Made by a program: the position numbers and the translations under genes
The notes under the pieces: generated by a model
The model's database searches: none
What the model saw: only the letters and a program-made list of their open reading frames with translations
What the model was told of the DNA's origin: nothing
NCBI GenBank assembly: GCA_024644505.1
Contig: JAHEHQ010000017.1
Location: 6,101-15,241, forward strand
From: Gammaproteobacteria bacterium
GTDB taxonomy: Bacteria; Pseudomonadota; Gammaproteobacteria; Chromatiales; Chromatiaceae
Reading direction: 5' to 3'
DNA length: 9,141 bases
Shown: positions 1 through 6,816 of the stretch, piece after piece
How the letters are laid out: every line of letters begins with the position of its first letter
Numbering within the stretch: position 1 is the first letter of the stretch

Positions 1-417
1 CAACGCCGCCGGCGCCGCCCCATGGCCGAGATCAACGTGGTGCCCTACATCGACGTGATGCTGGTGCTGCTGGTGATCTTTATGATTACGGTGCCTCTCC
101 TGACCCAGGGGGTGAAGGTGGAACTGCCCCAGGCCGATGCGGAGCCTTTGCCTCAGGAGGCGGATGATCCGGTGGTGGTTTCGGTGAATGCCGGGGGGGA
201 CTGGTTCATCGACGTGGGAGAAGGTAAGAACGATCCGGTTGATGCCGACACGCTTGCGGCTCGGGTGGAGACGGTGCTTCGACACAAGCCGAAAACGCCT
301 ATCATGGTGAGGGGGGACCGCAACGTGGACTACGGAAAGGTCATCGAGGTCATGGTCACCATCCAGGCGGCCGGGGCGTCCAACGTCGGGCTGATTACCG
401 AGGTGCCCGAACGCTGA
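1..417 (+). CDS. tolR: TolR, Tol-Pal inner-membrane protein (5' end cut off by the window)
   Basis: TolR is an inner-membrane protein that works with TolQ to couple the proton gradient to TolA during outer-membrane constriction at division. The reading frame is open from base 1 and starts with an arginine-rich stretch (QRRRRRPMAEINVVP), typical of the cytoplasmic N-terminus of TolR. The ATG at base 22 is therefore internal and the real start lies upstream. A single transmembrane segment follows (about bases 55-105) and contains the family's conserved membrane Asp in YIDVMLVLL (codon at 52-54). The rest is the periplasmic ExbD/TolR domain, ending in the usual NVGLITEVPER. The stop TGA (415-417) shares its last base with the tolA start, which implies translational coupling. 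tolQ is expected just upstream. ExbD is the only serious alternative and is excluded by the tolA-tolB-pal context. Confidence 0.95.
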   Translation, partial: QRRRRRPMAEINVVPYIDVMLVLLVIFMITVPLLTQGVKVELPQADAEPLPQEADDPVVVSVNAGGDWFIDVGEGKNDPVDADTLAARVETVLRHKPKTPIMVRGDRNVDYGKVIEVMVTIQAAGASNVGLITEVPER

Positions 418-1382
418 TGTTTCAGATCGTGAGACGTAACCCCAGGGCGGCGGTCATAGCGGTCCTGATGCACCTTGTCATCATCGCCTTCCTGATAGTG
501 GGGGTGGACTGGCTTGAGAAACCCAAGCAGCCGAAGTCGGGTGTTGAGGTGATCCAGGCGCGGGTCGTGGACAGGGAGGAGTTGAAAGCGCTGAACAAGG
601 AGGAGGAAAGGCTGGCGGAGCAGAAGCGACAGGCAGAGCTTGAGACAAAACGCAAAGCCCAGGAGCAGGAGCGACAGGCAGAGCTTGAGACAAAACGCAA
701 AGCCCAGGAGCAGGAGCGGATACGCAAGCAAAAGCAGCGGGAAGCAGAGCGGGTAAAGAAAAAACAGGCCGAGGAAAAGGCAAAGGAGGCGGCAAAAGAA
801 AAGGCCGCAAAAGAAAAGGCGCGCAAGGAGGCCGAGGCTAAGCGGTTGGCCCAGGAGAAAAAGCGCAAGGCGGCAGCGGAGAAAAAGCTCAAGGAGGAAA
901 AGGCCAGGAAGCAGGCGGCGGAGAAGAAGCGCAAGGCCGAGGAGGCAAAGCGGCTCGCGGCGGAGAAGGAACGCAGGGAGGCTGAGGCCAGGGCGGAAAA
1001 AGCAGCCGCGGAAAAAGCGCGTAAGGAAGCGGAGGCCAAGCGTCAGGCCGAAGAGAAGCGGCGCAGGGAACTGGAGGCACGGCGTCAGGCCGAGATCGAT
1101 GCACGCGAGACCGACAGGTATCTGGTGCAGATTCAGCAGAAGATCAACCGCAGCTGGGTGAGGCCCGCGGGCATCGGAGAAGGATTGAGATGCCGCCTGA
1201 GGGTGCGGCTCGCACCCGGGGGCACCGTAATAGCGGTATCCGTGGTGGAGAGCAGCGGAAACGGGGCCTTCGATCGATCCGCCACCAATGCCGTGCTGAA
1301 GGCCGACCCCCTGCCCGTGCCGGGGGGTGGGCTGTTCGAGAAATTCCGGGATATCAACTTCCTGTTCGATCCCAATAGATGA
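417..1382 (+). CDS. tolA: TolA, trans-periplasmic Tol-Pal linker protein
   Basis: TolA spans the periplasm between the TolQR motor and TolB/Pal. The 321-residue product shows the three TolA domains. A short cytoplasmic N-terminus and one membrane helix lie at about residues 11-32 (AAVIAVLMHLVIIAFLIVG). A very long Lys/Glu/Ala/Arg-rich helical domain covers about 50-230. A C-terminal TonB-like domain covers about 232-321 (RYLVQIQQKINRSWVRP to the end). The helical domain includes an exact 15-residue tandem repeat (residues 71-85 and 86-100). The C-terminal domain has one Cys (259), where E. coli TolA has a disulfide pair; the second position falls in NGAFDRSA and is not Cys. The start overlaps the tolR stop by one base and the stop overlaps the tolB ATG (ATGA). 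The length is shorter than E. coli TolA (421), but the middle domain is variable across species. Confidence 0.95.
   Translation: MFQIVRRNPRAAVIAVLMHLVIIAFLIVGVDWLEKPKQPKSGVEVIQARVVDREELKALNKEEERLAEQKRQAELETKRKAQEQERQAELETKRKAQEQERIRKQKQREAERVKKKQAEEKAKEAAKEKAAKEKARKEAEAKRLAQEKKRKAAAEKKLKEEKARKQAAEKKRKAEEAKRLAAEKERREAEARAEKAAAEKARKEAEAKRQAEEKRRRELEARRQAEIDARETDRYLVQIQQKINRSWVRPAGIGEGLRCRLRVRLAPGGTVIAVSVVESSGNGAFDRSATNAVLKADPLPVPGGGLFEKFRDINFLFDPNR
627..716 (+). repeat. Exact 45-bp tandem duplication inside tolA
   Basis: Bases 627-671 and 672-716 are identical over all 45 positions. Each unit encodes RQAELETKRKAQEQE, so the duplication keeps the frame and lengthens the helical domain by 15 residues. 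The lack of any synonymous difference suggests recent duplication or gene conversion. Nearby codons are similar in composition but not identical. Confidence 0.95.
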
Positions 1383-2707
1383 AAACTGACAAGGTTATGA
1401 AAAAAATCATTCTCTTTATTTTGCTTTCGTGCTGGTATCTGCAGGCTGAAGCGGCGCTCACCATCGAGATCACGGAGGGTGCGGAGGGATCCCTGCCTGT
1501 TGCCGTCGTGCCCTTCGGCTGGGAGGGCTCGGGGACAGGCCCCGGCCAGCAGATTGCCCGGATCATCAGCGAGGATCTGCAGCGCAGCGGGCGATTCAAG
1601 ACGCTGCCGGTGGCGGATATGCTGGCGCGCCCCCACGCGGGTTCGGAAGTGGAGTTCAGGGACTGGAAGGTGCTGGGGATGGAGAACCTGGTCGTGGGCA
1701 AGGTCCAGCCCCATGGCACGGGCGGCTATCTGGTCCGCTTCCAGCTTTTCGACGTCTACAAGGGAGAGCAGCTCACCGGTTACAACATACCCGCCACTGA
1801 GCGCGACCTGAGGGCAACCGCCCACCACATCGCCGATATCATCTATGAAAAGCTGACGGGGCAGCGTGGGGCCTTCGCAACCAGGATCGCTTATGTCATT
1901 TCCTCGGGTGACACCGCAGACAATCGGAAGATCTCCCTGATTGTGGCGGATGCGGACGGTTACAACCCCCAGACCATTGTTTCCTCCAAAGACCCCCTGA
2001 TGTCACCGGCCTGGTCGCCGGACGGGCGCAAGCTGGCATACGTTTCCTTCGAGAAGGGAAGACCTGCGGTCTACGTCCAGGAGGTGTTTACCGGCAGGCG
2101 CCAGAAGGTGGCAGCCTACAAGGGCATCAACGGGGCGCCGGCCTGGTCGCCGGACGGCAGAAAACTCGCCCTGACCCTGTCCAAGGACGGCAACCCTGAG
2201 ATCTATGTGCTGAATGTGGGCACCCGGGATCTCAAGCGGCTGACCAACCACTACGCCATCGACACCGAGCCCGCCTGGTCGCCGGACGGCCGCAGCCTCG
2301 TCTTTACATCGGACCGGGGTGGCAAACCCCAGATCTATCGGGTTCCCGCCTCGGGCGGCAAGGTAAAGCGCCTGACCTATGAGGGGGACTACAATGCGCG
2401 GGCGTCATACTCTCCGGACGGCAGGCTGTTGACCATGGTGACGCGCCAGGGGCGGGCGTACCGAATTGGAGTGCTGGATCTGGAGTCCGGCGGTCTGCAG
2501 GTGCTCAGTGAGGGGCAACTGGACGAGTCGCCCAGTTTCGCACCGAACGGCAGCATGGTAATTTACGCCACCAAGAGCAGAGCCAAGGCGGAACTGGCGG
2601 CAGTGTCCGTAGACGGGCGTGTCAGGCAGCGGCTAGCATTACAGGAAGGCGACGTACGGGAGCCGGTCTGGTCGCCCTATACCCGATCCAACAGGAGAGA
2701 ACCATGA
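1379..2707 (+). CDS. tolB: TolB, periplasmic beta-propeller of the Tol-Pal system
   Basis: TolB is a periplasmic protein that binds Pal and the TolA C-terminus. The frame from 1379 encodes 442 residues. A second ATG at 1397 (MKKIILFILLSCW) sits right at the hydrophobic signal peptide and would give 436 residues. The ATGA overlap with tolA favours 1379, but neither start has a clear ribosome binding site. Cleavage is likely near LQAEA/A, before LTIEITEG. An N-terminal alpha/beta domain runs to about residue 165. A six-bladed propeller then shows a regular SPDG-type repeat with aromatic positions at W212, W256, W300, Y344, F387 and W431, a spacing of 43-44 residues. The first three blades are also close at DNA level: gcctggtcgccggacgg recurs at 2009, 2141 and 2273, exactly 132 bases apart. 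The stop overlaps the pal start (ATGA). Confidence 0.96.
   Translation: MKTDKVMKKIILFILLSCWYLQAEAALTIEITEGAEGSLPVAVVPFGWEGSGTGPGQQIARIISEDLQRSGRFKTLPVADMLARPHAGSEVEFRDWKVLGMENLVVGKVQPHGTGGYLVRFQLFDVYKGEQLTGYNIPATERDLRATAHHIADIIYEKLTGQRGAFATRIAYVISSGDTADNRKISLIVADADGYNPQTIVSSKDPLMSPAWSPDGRKLAYVSFEKGRPAVYVQEVFTGRRQKVAAYKGINGAPAWSPDGRKLALTLSKDGNPEIYVLNVGTRDLKRLTNHYAIDTEPAWSPDGRSLVFTSDRGGKPQIYRVPASGGKVKRLTYEGDYNARASYSPDGRLLTMVTRQGRAYRIGVLDLESGGLQVLSEGQLDESPSFAPNGSMVIYATKSRAKAELAAVSVDGRVRQRLALQEGDVREPVWSPYTRSNRREP
2693..2697 (+). promoter_or_regulatory. Ribosome binding site of pal
   Basis: AGGAG lies six bases before the pal ATG at 2704, inside the last codons of tolB. It is the clearest Shine-Dalgarno in the tol cluster and fits the need for many more copies of Pal than of the other Tol proteins. 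Confidence 0.7.
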
Positions 2708-3231
2708 AACTGCGAATTCTAACAATTGTTCCGATACTGGCTTTGCTGCTGCTCGTCGGCGGATGTGCCTCGACGCCCGGTGAAGGATCCGCAGGGGACG
2801 GTGCGTCGACCGGCGGATTCGGTTCCGGTGACGGCGCGACGACGGCGGGTGCCGTGGAGGGCGGCAGCTGGACGGGAAGTGCCCTTGACGATCCCGCCAG
2901 CCCCCTGTCGACGCGGGTGATCCATTTCGATTTCGATGTCAGTGAGATTCGTGCCGACTATCGGGATGTGGTCATAGCGCACGGGGAGTACCTGGCCGCG
3001 AATCCCACGGTGACTGTCACCGTAGAGGGGCACACCGATGAGCGTGGATCCCGGGAATACAATGTGGGCCTGGGTGAACGGCGGGCCAATGCGGTGAAAC
3101 GCCTGATGCTTGCTCAGGGCGCCTTCGAGACCCAGATCGTCACGGTCAGCTACGGTGAGGAACGTCCGCTCGCATTGGGGTCGGACGAGGCGGCCTGGGC
3201 CCAGAACCGGCGTGCCGAAATTCTCTACTGA
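2704..3231 (+). CDS. pal: Pal, peptidoglycan-associated outer-membrane lipoprotein
   Basis: Pal anchors the outer membrane to peptidoglycan and is the outer-membrane partner of TolB and TolA. The 175-residue product begins with a lipoprotein signal peptide ending in LLLLVGGC, with Cys21 as the predicted lipidated residue. Ala at +2 fits sorting to the outer membrane. A Gly/Ser/Thr-rich tether (about 22-60) leads to the OmpA-C domain (about 70-175). That domain carries VIHFDFDVSEIR, the peptidoglycan-binding segment VEGHTDERGSREYNVGLGERRA and the C-terminal NRRAEILY. These are the classic Pal/OprL features and the length is normal. The start overlaps tolB by four bases and has its own ribosome binding site. 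A gap of nine bases separates its stop from cpoB. Confidence 0.97.
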   Translation: MKLRILTIVPILALLLLVGGCASTPGEGSAGDGASTGGFGSGDGATTAGAVEGGSWTGSALDDPASPLSTRVIHFDFDVSEIRADYRDVVIAHGEYLAANPTVTVTVEGHTDERGSREYNVGLGERRANAVKRLMLAQGAFETQIVTVSYGEERPLALGSDEAAWAQNRRAEILY

Positions 3232-3240
3232 CAGGGAATT

Positions 3241-4017
3241 ATGATGAAACCCACGCTCCCAATGGCCGCTCTGTTGTTGTGCTGCGGTCAGGTACAGGCC
3301 CAGGATGCCATGCAGCAGCGCATTGAGGTGCTGGAAAGAAAAGTCAGGGTGATCTCCGAACTCGTGCTTCGCCTCGACAGCCTGCAGCGGGAAGTGCAGC
3401 AGTTGCGGGGCGAAGTCGAAGTGCAGAACCATGCGCTGGAATCCATGAAAAAACGCCAGCGGGATCTCTACCTGGACCTGGACAGCCGCTTGAGCCAGAA
3501 CCTTGGATCAGAGGCGGCCCAGGGGGCGCCCCGAACCGGGAATGGGGGCACCCGGCCGCCGGCGAAGACACCCGTGTCCAAGCCCGGTCCTGCGCCGGAG
3601 ACCGTGAAACCGGTGGAAGGGGCCCCGTCGAAGGCCTCCCCGGCGGAGGAGCGCGCTTACCGGGCGGCCTTTGAGATGTTGACCCAGAGGCGATACGACG
3701 AGGCGAGAAAAAGCTTTCGGACTTTTGTCGCCAAGTATCCCAATGGTGCCTATTCGGACAATGCCCAGTACTGGCTCGCGGAAGCCAGCTATGTAACCCG
3801 TGAGTTCGATACGGCGCTGAACGATTTTATGCGGGTACTGGAGGCCTATCCGAACAGCCCCAAGGTCCCGGGGGCGATGTTGAAGATCGGCTACATCCAA
3901 TACGAGAACGGGCAGTTGGCGGAGGCGCGGGCAACCCTGCAGAAACTGATCAGCAAATACCCTTCTTCGTCAGCCGCCCGGCTGGCCGAAGAGTTCATGC
4001 GCCGCAAGAAGTTTTGA
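3241..4017 (+). CDS. cpoB: CpoB (YbgF), periplasmic Tol-Pal accessory protein
   Basis: CpoB links the Tol-Pal machine to septal peptidoglycan synthesis in E. coli, where it binds TolA and modulates PBP1B. The 258-residue product (263 in E. coli) starts with a Sec signal peptide, probably cleaved after VQA at residue 20. A heptad-rich coiled coil follows (about 24-80, QQRIEVLERKVRVISELVLR), which in the family makes the trimer. Next come a Pro/Gly/Thr-rich linker (about 95-130) and tetratricopeptide repeats from about 137 to the end. These include RYDEARKSFRTFVAKYPNG, EFDTALNDFMRVLEAYPNS and QLAEARATLQKLISKYPSS. Two consecutive ATGs (3241 and 3244) are possible starts; AGGGA at 3233-3237 lies just upstream and fits either. 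Its place directly after pal is the standard operon position. Confidence 0.95.
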   Translation: MMKPTLPMAALLLCCGQVQAQDAMQQRIEVLERKVRVISELVLRLDSLQREVQQLRGEVEVQNHALESMKKRQRDLYLDLDSRLSQNLGSEAAQGAPRTGNGGTRPPAKTPVSKPGPAPETVKPVEGAPSKASPAEERAYRAAFEMLTQRRYDEARKSFRTFVAKYPNGAYSDNAQYWLAEASYVTREFDTALNDFMRVLEAYPNSPKVPGAMLKIGYIQYENGQLAEARATLQKLISKYPSSSAARLAEEFMRRKKF

Positions 4018-4057
4018 TCCCCAAGTTTGCGTTCGGGTAGGGCAACCGGCCCCCATT

Positions 4058-4699
4058 ATGAATCGCCTGCGCATAACCGAGATCTTCTACTCAATTCAGG
4101 GAGAATCCAATACTGTGGGGCTGCCCACGGTATTCGTTCGTCTCACAGGATGTCCGCTGCGCTGCGGCTATTGCGACACCGCCTATGCGTTCAAGGGCGG
4201 TAATTGGTTGAGCCTGGAGGAGATCCTGGACAGGGTGTCGGCATTCGGGGTGCCCGATGTTACCGTGACCGGAGGAGAGCCCCTTGCTCAGGAGGCTTGT
4301 CTGGCGTTGATGGTACGGCTGTGCGATGCAGGTCACCGCGTATCGCTGGAGACCAGCGGCGCCCTGGATATATCCGGGGTGGATGCCCGGGTGACCCGGG
4401 TGATGGATTTCAAGACGCCCGGTTCGGGAGAGGAGTCGAGGAATCTCTATGCAAACATAGACTCCCTCGGTCAGGCGGACCAGGTAAAATTCGTGGTCTG
4501 CGACGAGGCGGACTACAAATGGTCCCGGCGCCTCATTGAAGAGAGGTCACTGGCGGCCCGCTGTGAAGTGCTGATGTCTCCGGCCCAGGGGCTTCAGGAT
4601 GCCGCCGAACTGGCGGAGTGGATATTGCGGGATCGTTTGCCGGTGCGTTTCCAGATTCAGCTCCACAAGGTTCTCTGGGGCGACGCCCAAGGCAGATGA
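4058..4699 (+). CDS. queE: QueE, 7-carboxy-7-deazaguanine synthase
   Basis: QueE is a radical SAM enzyme that rearranges 6-carboxy-tetrahydropterin into 7-carboxy-7-deazaguanine, the ring-contraction step of queuosine biosynthesis. The 213-residue product opens with RITEIFYSIQGES, the family's N-terminal signature. The radical-SAM cysteines follow at 32, 36 and 39 (CPLRCGYCD, spacing CxxxCxxC). The SAM-binding TGGEPL is at 71-76, ETSG at 98-101 and DFKTPGSG at 117-124. The C-terminal QIQLHKVLWG (199-208) is also typical. No strong ribosome binding site is seen before the ATG, and the 40-base gap after cpoB holds no obvious terminator, so co-transcription with the tol cluster is likely. Queuosine partners QueD and QueF are not in the window. 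The last bases overlap an ATG in the queC frame. Confidence 0.95.
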   Translation: MNRLRITEIFYSIQGESNTVGLPTVFVRLTGCPLRCGYCDTAYAFKGGNWLSLEEILDRVSAFGVPDVTVTGGEPLAQEACLALMVRLCDAGHRVSLETSGALDISGVDARVTRVMDFKTPGSGEESRNLYANIDSLGQADQVKFVVCDEADYKWSRRLIEERSLAARCEVLMSPAQGLQDAAELAEWILRDRLPVRFQIQLHKVLWGDAQGR

Positions 4700-4725
4700 C
4701 ACAGGTAAGAGACCGGGACCAGATC

Positions 4726-5403
4726 ATGAAAAAGGCAGTAGTGCTATTGTCGGGAGGGCTCGATTCGGCGACGGCGCTGGCGATAGCGGTCGACCGGGGC
4801 TTCGCCTGCCATGCCCTCAGTATCGACTATGGGCAGCGGCACCGCTCCGAGCTGGACGCGGCGCTGCGGGTTGCCGGGGCATTGGGTGTCGTCGAACACC
4901 GCGTCATACCCATCGCGCTGGATATGTTTGGGGGCTCCGCGCTGACTGACGAGAATATTCCTGTACCCGAGCAGCCTGGCGAGGGAATACCGGTAACCTA
5001 TGTTCCGGCCCGCAACACCGTCTTTCTCTCCCTTGCGCTGGGCTGGGCCGAGGTGTTGGGAGCGCGGGATATCTTCGTTGGGGTTAATGCAGTGGATTAT
5101 TCGGGCTATCCTGATTGCAGGCCGGAGTTTATTTCTGCGTTCGAGCAGCTCGCCAACCTGGCAACCAAAGCCGGCGTGGAAGGGGAGCAGTTCCGTATCC
5201 ACGCACCGCTGATCGGGATGACCAAGAGCCAGATCATCAGGGAGGGGGTGCGGTTGGGCGTGGACTACGGCCTTACCATCTCCTGTTACAAGGCCGATGA
5301 TCTGGGCAGGGCGTGCGGTGTCTGTGATTCCTGCAGGCTGCGGGCCCGGGGCTTTGGTGATGCCGCTATCCCGGATCCCACGCGCTATCAGAGACAGGCC
5401 TGA
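4726..5403 (+). CDS. queC: QueC, 7-cyano-7-deazaguanine (preQ0) synthase
   Basis: QueC uses ATP and ammonia to turn 7-carboxy-7-deazaguanine, the QueE product, into preQ0. From the ATG at 4726 the product has 225 residues and begins MKKAVVLLSGGLDS, with the PP-loop ATP motif SGGLDS at 9-14. Further landmarks are SIDYGQRHR (32-40), YVPARN (92-97) and DYSGYPDCRPEF (124-135). The zinc-binding cysteines are at 187, 197, 200 and 203 (CGVCDSC). The same frame also has an ATG at 4696 that overlaps the queE stop as ATGA and would add ten residues (MTQVRDRDQI). Similarity to known QueC N-termini favours 4726, while the overlap and an AAGG four bases upstream favour 4696. The open frame reaching back to 4618 would overlap queE by 82 bases and is not a credible start. 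Confidence 0.95.
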   Translation: MKKAVVLLSGGLDSATALAIAVDRGFACHALSIDYGQRHRSELDAALRVAGALGVVEHRVIPIALDMFGGSALTDENIPVPEQPGEGIPVTYVPARNTVFLSLALGWAEVLGARDIFVGVNAVDYSGYPDCRPEFISAFEQLANLATKAGVEGEQFRIHAPLIGMTKSQIIREGVRLGVDYGLTISCYKADDLGRACGVCDSCRLRARGFGDAAIPDPTRYQRQA

Positions 5404-5408
5404 ATCGC

Positions 5409-5414
5409 GGAGGA
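5409..5414 (+). promoter_or_regulatory. Ribosome binding site choosing the ATG at 5419
   Basis: GGAGGA lies four bases before the ATG at 5419 and only one base before an in-frame TTG at 5416. The spacing selects the ATG. This site sits in the 15-base gap after the queC stop. Confidence 0.8.
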
Positions 5415-5418
5415 TTTG

Positions 5419-6627
5419 ATGGATCTGGAAATCACGACACAAGTGGTGCTGTCAGGCGGCCTGATGGCCGTCGCCCTGGGCGCCGTGGCCAACAGGACCA
5501 ATTTCTGCGCCATGGGTGCCGTGTCGGACTGGGTCAACCTGCAGGATACGGGGCGTATCCGGTCCTGGGTTCTGGCGATGGCCGTGGCCATTCTCGGCGT
5601 CAGTCTGCTGGAAGCCGCGTATCTGCTGGACGCGGACACCTCGAGAATACCCTACCGGCGCAGCCTGTTCTTCTGGCCCCGGTACCTGTTTGGCGGCCTG
5701 ATGTTCGGTGTCGGCATGACATTGGCCTCAGGATGTGGCAACAAGAACCTGGTGCGCATCGGCGAGGGCAATCTGAAATCGATCCTGGTGGTGCTGGTAA
5801 CCGGGGTCATGGCCTACGTGATGACCTGGACGGATTTTTATGCTGTGGTCTTTCACAGCTGGATGGAACCCATCAGCCCGGATATCGCCCGGTTCGGCTT
5901 GGAGGATCAGAGCCTCGGCACCCTCCTGGGATCCCTCTTGGGCATTGCTGAACCGGGGAACCTGAATCCCTACCTGGGAGTGCTGCTGTTCTGTCTGCTG
6001 CTGTTTCTGGTATTTCGCTCCCGGGAGTTCCGTTCCAGTTTCGATCTCATACTGGGCGGGGTGGTCGTGGGCATGGTCGTCGTGGGTGGCTGGTATGTAA
6101 CCGGCGGTCCCCTGGGGCAGGAATGGATGGAAGCGGTGGAGTTCATGGACGAACCGCCGCCCGGAACCGGCACCCAGTCCTACACCTTCATCAACCCCAT
6201 GAACGAGACGCTTGTTTATCTGTGGTCGCCTGCCAAGACTCAGCTCATCACCTTCGGTGTTGCCGGACTCTTTGGGGTGATTGCCGGTTCCCTGCTCTAT
6301 GCCCTGTTCAGCGGTCGCTTCCGGATCGTTTGGTTTGCAGATGTCCGGGACTTCGCCAATCATATGATTGGCGCCGCACTCATGGGGACCGGTGGTGTGC
6401 TGGCGATGGGTTGCACCATTGGCCAGGGCGTAACAGGTGTCTCAACCCTGGCGCTGGGCTCTTTCCTTGCCATGGGTTTCATTATCCTGGGCAGTGCCCT
6501 GACTCTGAGGGTCGAGTACTACCGATTGGTCTACGACGACCAGGCTAGTCTCCCCAAGGCCCTTACGGCAGCATTGGTAGACCTTCGCCTGTTGCCTGAG
6601 CGCCTGCGAAGGCTGGAAGGGGTCTGA
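5419..6627 (+). CDS. YeeE/YedE-family sulfur (thiosulfate or selenium) transport protein
   Basis: This 402-residue protein is nearly all hydrophobic, with about nine or ten membrane segments, and belongs to the YeeE/YedE (Sulf_transp) family. Characterised relatives import thiosulfate (TsuA/YeeE), and YedE is linked to selenium handling. Two related halves each carry a Gly-rich segment with a conserved Cys: GVGMTLASGCGNKN (Cys106) and GTGGVLAMGCTIGQGVTG (Cys332). A third motif, NRTNFCAMGAVSDW (Cys30), lies near the N-terminus. Such cysteines line the pathway in TsuA. Between the halves lie several membrane helices and a polar loop (about 230-270). The gene follows queC closely with a strong ribosome binding site, so it may be the last gene of that transcript. 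No TusA-like sulfur carrier, the usual partner, is in the window. The substrate cannot be decided from sequence alone. Confidence 0.85.
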   Translation: MDLEITTQVVLSGGLMAVALGAVANRTNFCAMGAVSDWVNLQDTGRIRSWVLAMAVAILGVSLLEAAYLLDADTSRIPYRRSLFFWPRYLFGGLMFGVGMTLASGCGNKNLVRIGEGNLKSILVVLVTGVMAYVMTWTDFYAVVFHSWMEPISPDIARFGLEDQSLGTLLGSLLGIAEPGNLNPYLGVLLFCLLLFLVFRSREFRSSFDLILGGVVVGMVVVGGWYVTGGPLGQEWMEAVEFMDEPPPGTGTQSYTFINPMNETLVYLWSPAKTQLITFGVAGLFGVIAGSLLYALFSGRFRIVWFADVRDFANHMIGAALMGTGGVLAMGCTIGQGVTGVSTLALGSFLAMGFIILGSALTLRVEYYRLVYDDQASLPKALTAALVDLRLLPERLRRLEGV

Positions 6628-6655
6628 TTGACTGATCAGGGCTGTGCGGTATAAT
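6628..6655 (+). promoter_or_regulatory. Promoter of the tRNA-Lys gene
   Basis: TTGACT (6628-6633) and a perfect TATAAT (6650-6655) are separated by 16 bases. The -35 box overlaps the stop codon TGA (6625-6627) of the upstream transporter gene. A GC-rich discriminator (GCGCCGG, 6656-6662) follows, the arrangement expected for stringently controlled stable-RNA promoters. Transcription would start near 6662-6664, a few bases before the mature tRNA. Confidence 0.85.
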
Positions 6656-6670
6656 GCGCCGGTTTTCCCT

Positions 6671-6746
6671 GGGTCGTTAGCTCAGAAGGTAGAGCAGTGG
6701 ATTTTTAATCCATTGGTCATAGGTTCGATTCCTATACGACCCACCA
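6671..6746 (+). tRNA. tRNA-Lys, anticodon UUU
   Basis: The 76-base gene folds as a standard cloverleaf. The acceptor arm pairs gggtcgt (6671-6677) with acgaccc (6736-6742), followed by discriminator A6743 and an encoded CCA (6744-6746). The D arm is gctc...gagc with the GG of the D loop. The anticodon stem gtgga/tccat encloses the seven-base loop tttttaa with anticodon TTT at 6704-6706. The T arm pairs atagg with cctat around ttcgatt. It reads AAA and AAG lysine codons. The outermost anticodon-stem pair is a G-U wobble. In this conserved neighbourhood (cpoB-queE-queC-tRNA-Lys) the gene is a known docking site for integrative elements in P. aeruginosa. Confidence 0.97.
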
Positions 6747-6775
6747 TTAAAATCAATATGTTAGCTAGTTTTTAG

Positions 6776-6779
6776 GTAA
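6776..6779 (+). mobile_element. Possible left terminus of the IS66-like element (tentative)
   Basis: IS66-family ends commonly begin with GTAA and the family makes 8-bp target duplications. The only well-placed GTAA between the tRNA and the first element gene is at 6776. It would make gtttttag (6768-6775) the left target copy. The matching right end is outside the window, so this is a guess to be tested, not an established border. Confidence 0.2.
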
Positions 6780-6816
6780 CTTCTCCATAATCCCGTGCAT
6801 TTCATTCAGATAGCAC

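Noticed and set aside
22..24. ATG at 22 as the start of tolR
   Set aside because: The frame is open upstream and encodes the arginine-rich cytoplasmic tail expected before the TolR membrane helix, so the gene is cut by the window edge.
330..1104. Long antisense open frames opposite tolA
   Set aside because: They are rich in Ser, Ala, Phe and Leu because they mirror the Lys/Glu/Ala codons of the TolA helical domain. They have no recognisable domain and lie fully within a conserved gene.
4040..4052. GGGC-AACCG-GCCC stem before queE as a terminator
   Set aside because: The stem is only four pairs, and a C-run rather than a T-run follows, so it does not look like an intrinsic terminator.
4618..4695. 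queC beginning at 4618
   Set aside because: It would overlap queE by 82 bases and add residues unlike any QueC N-terminus.
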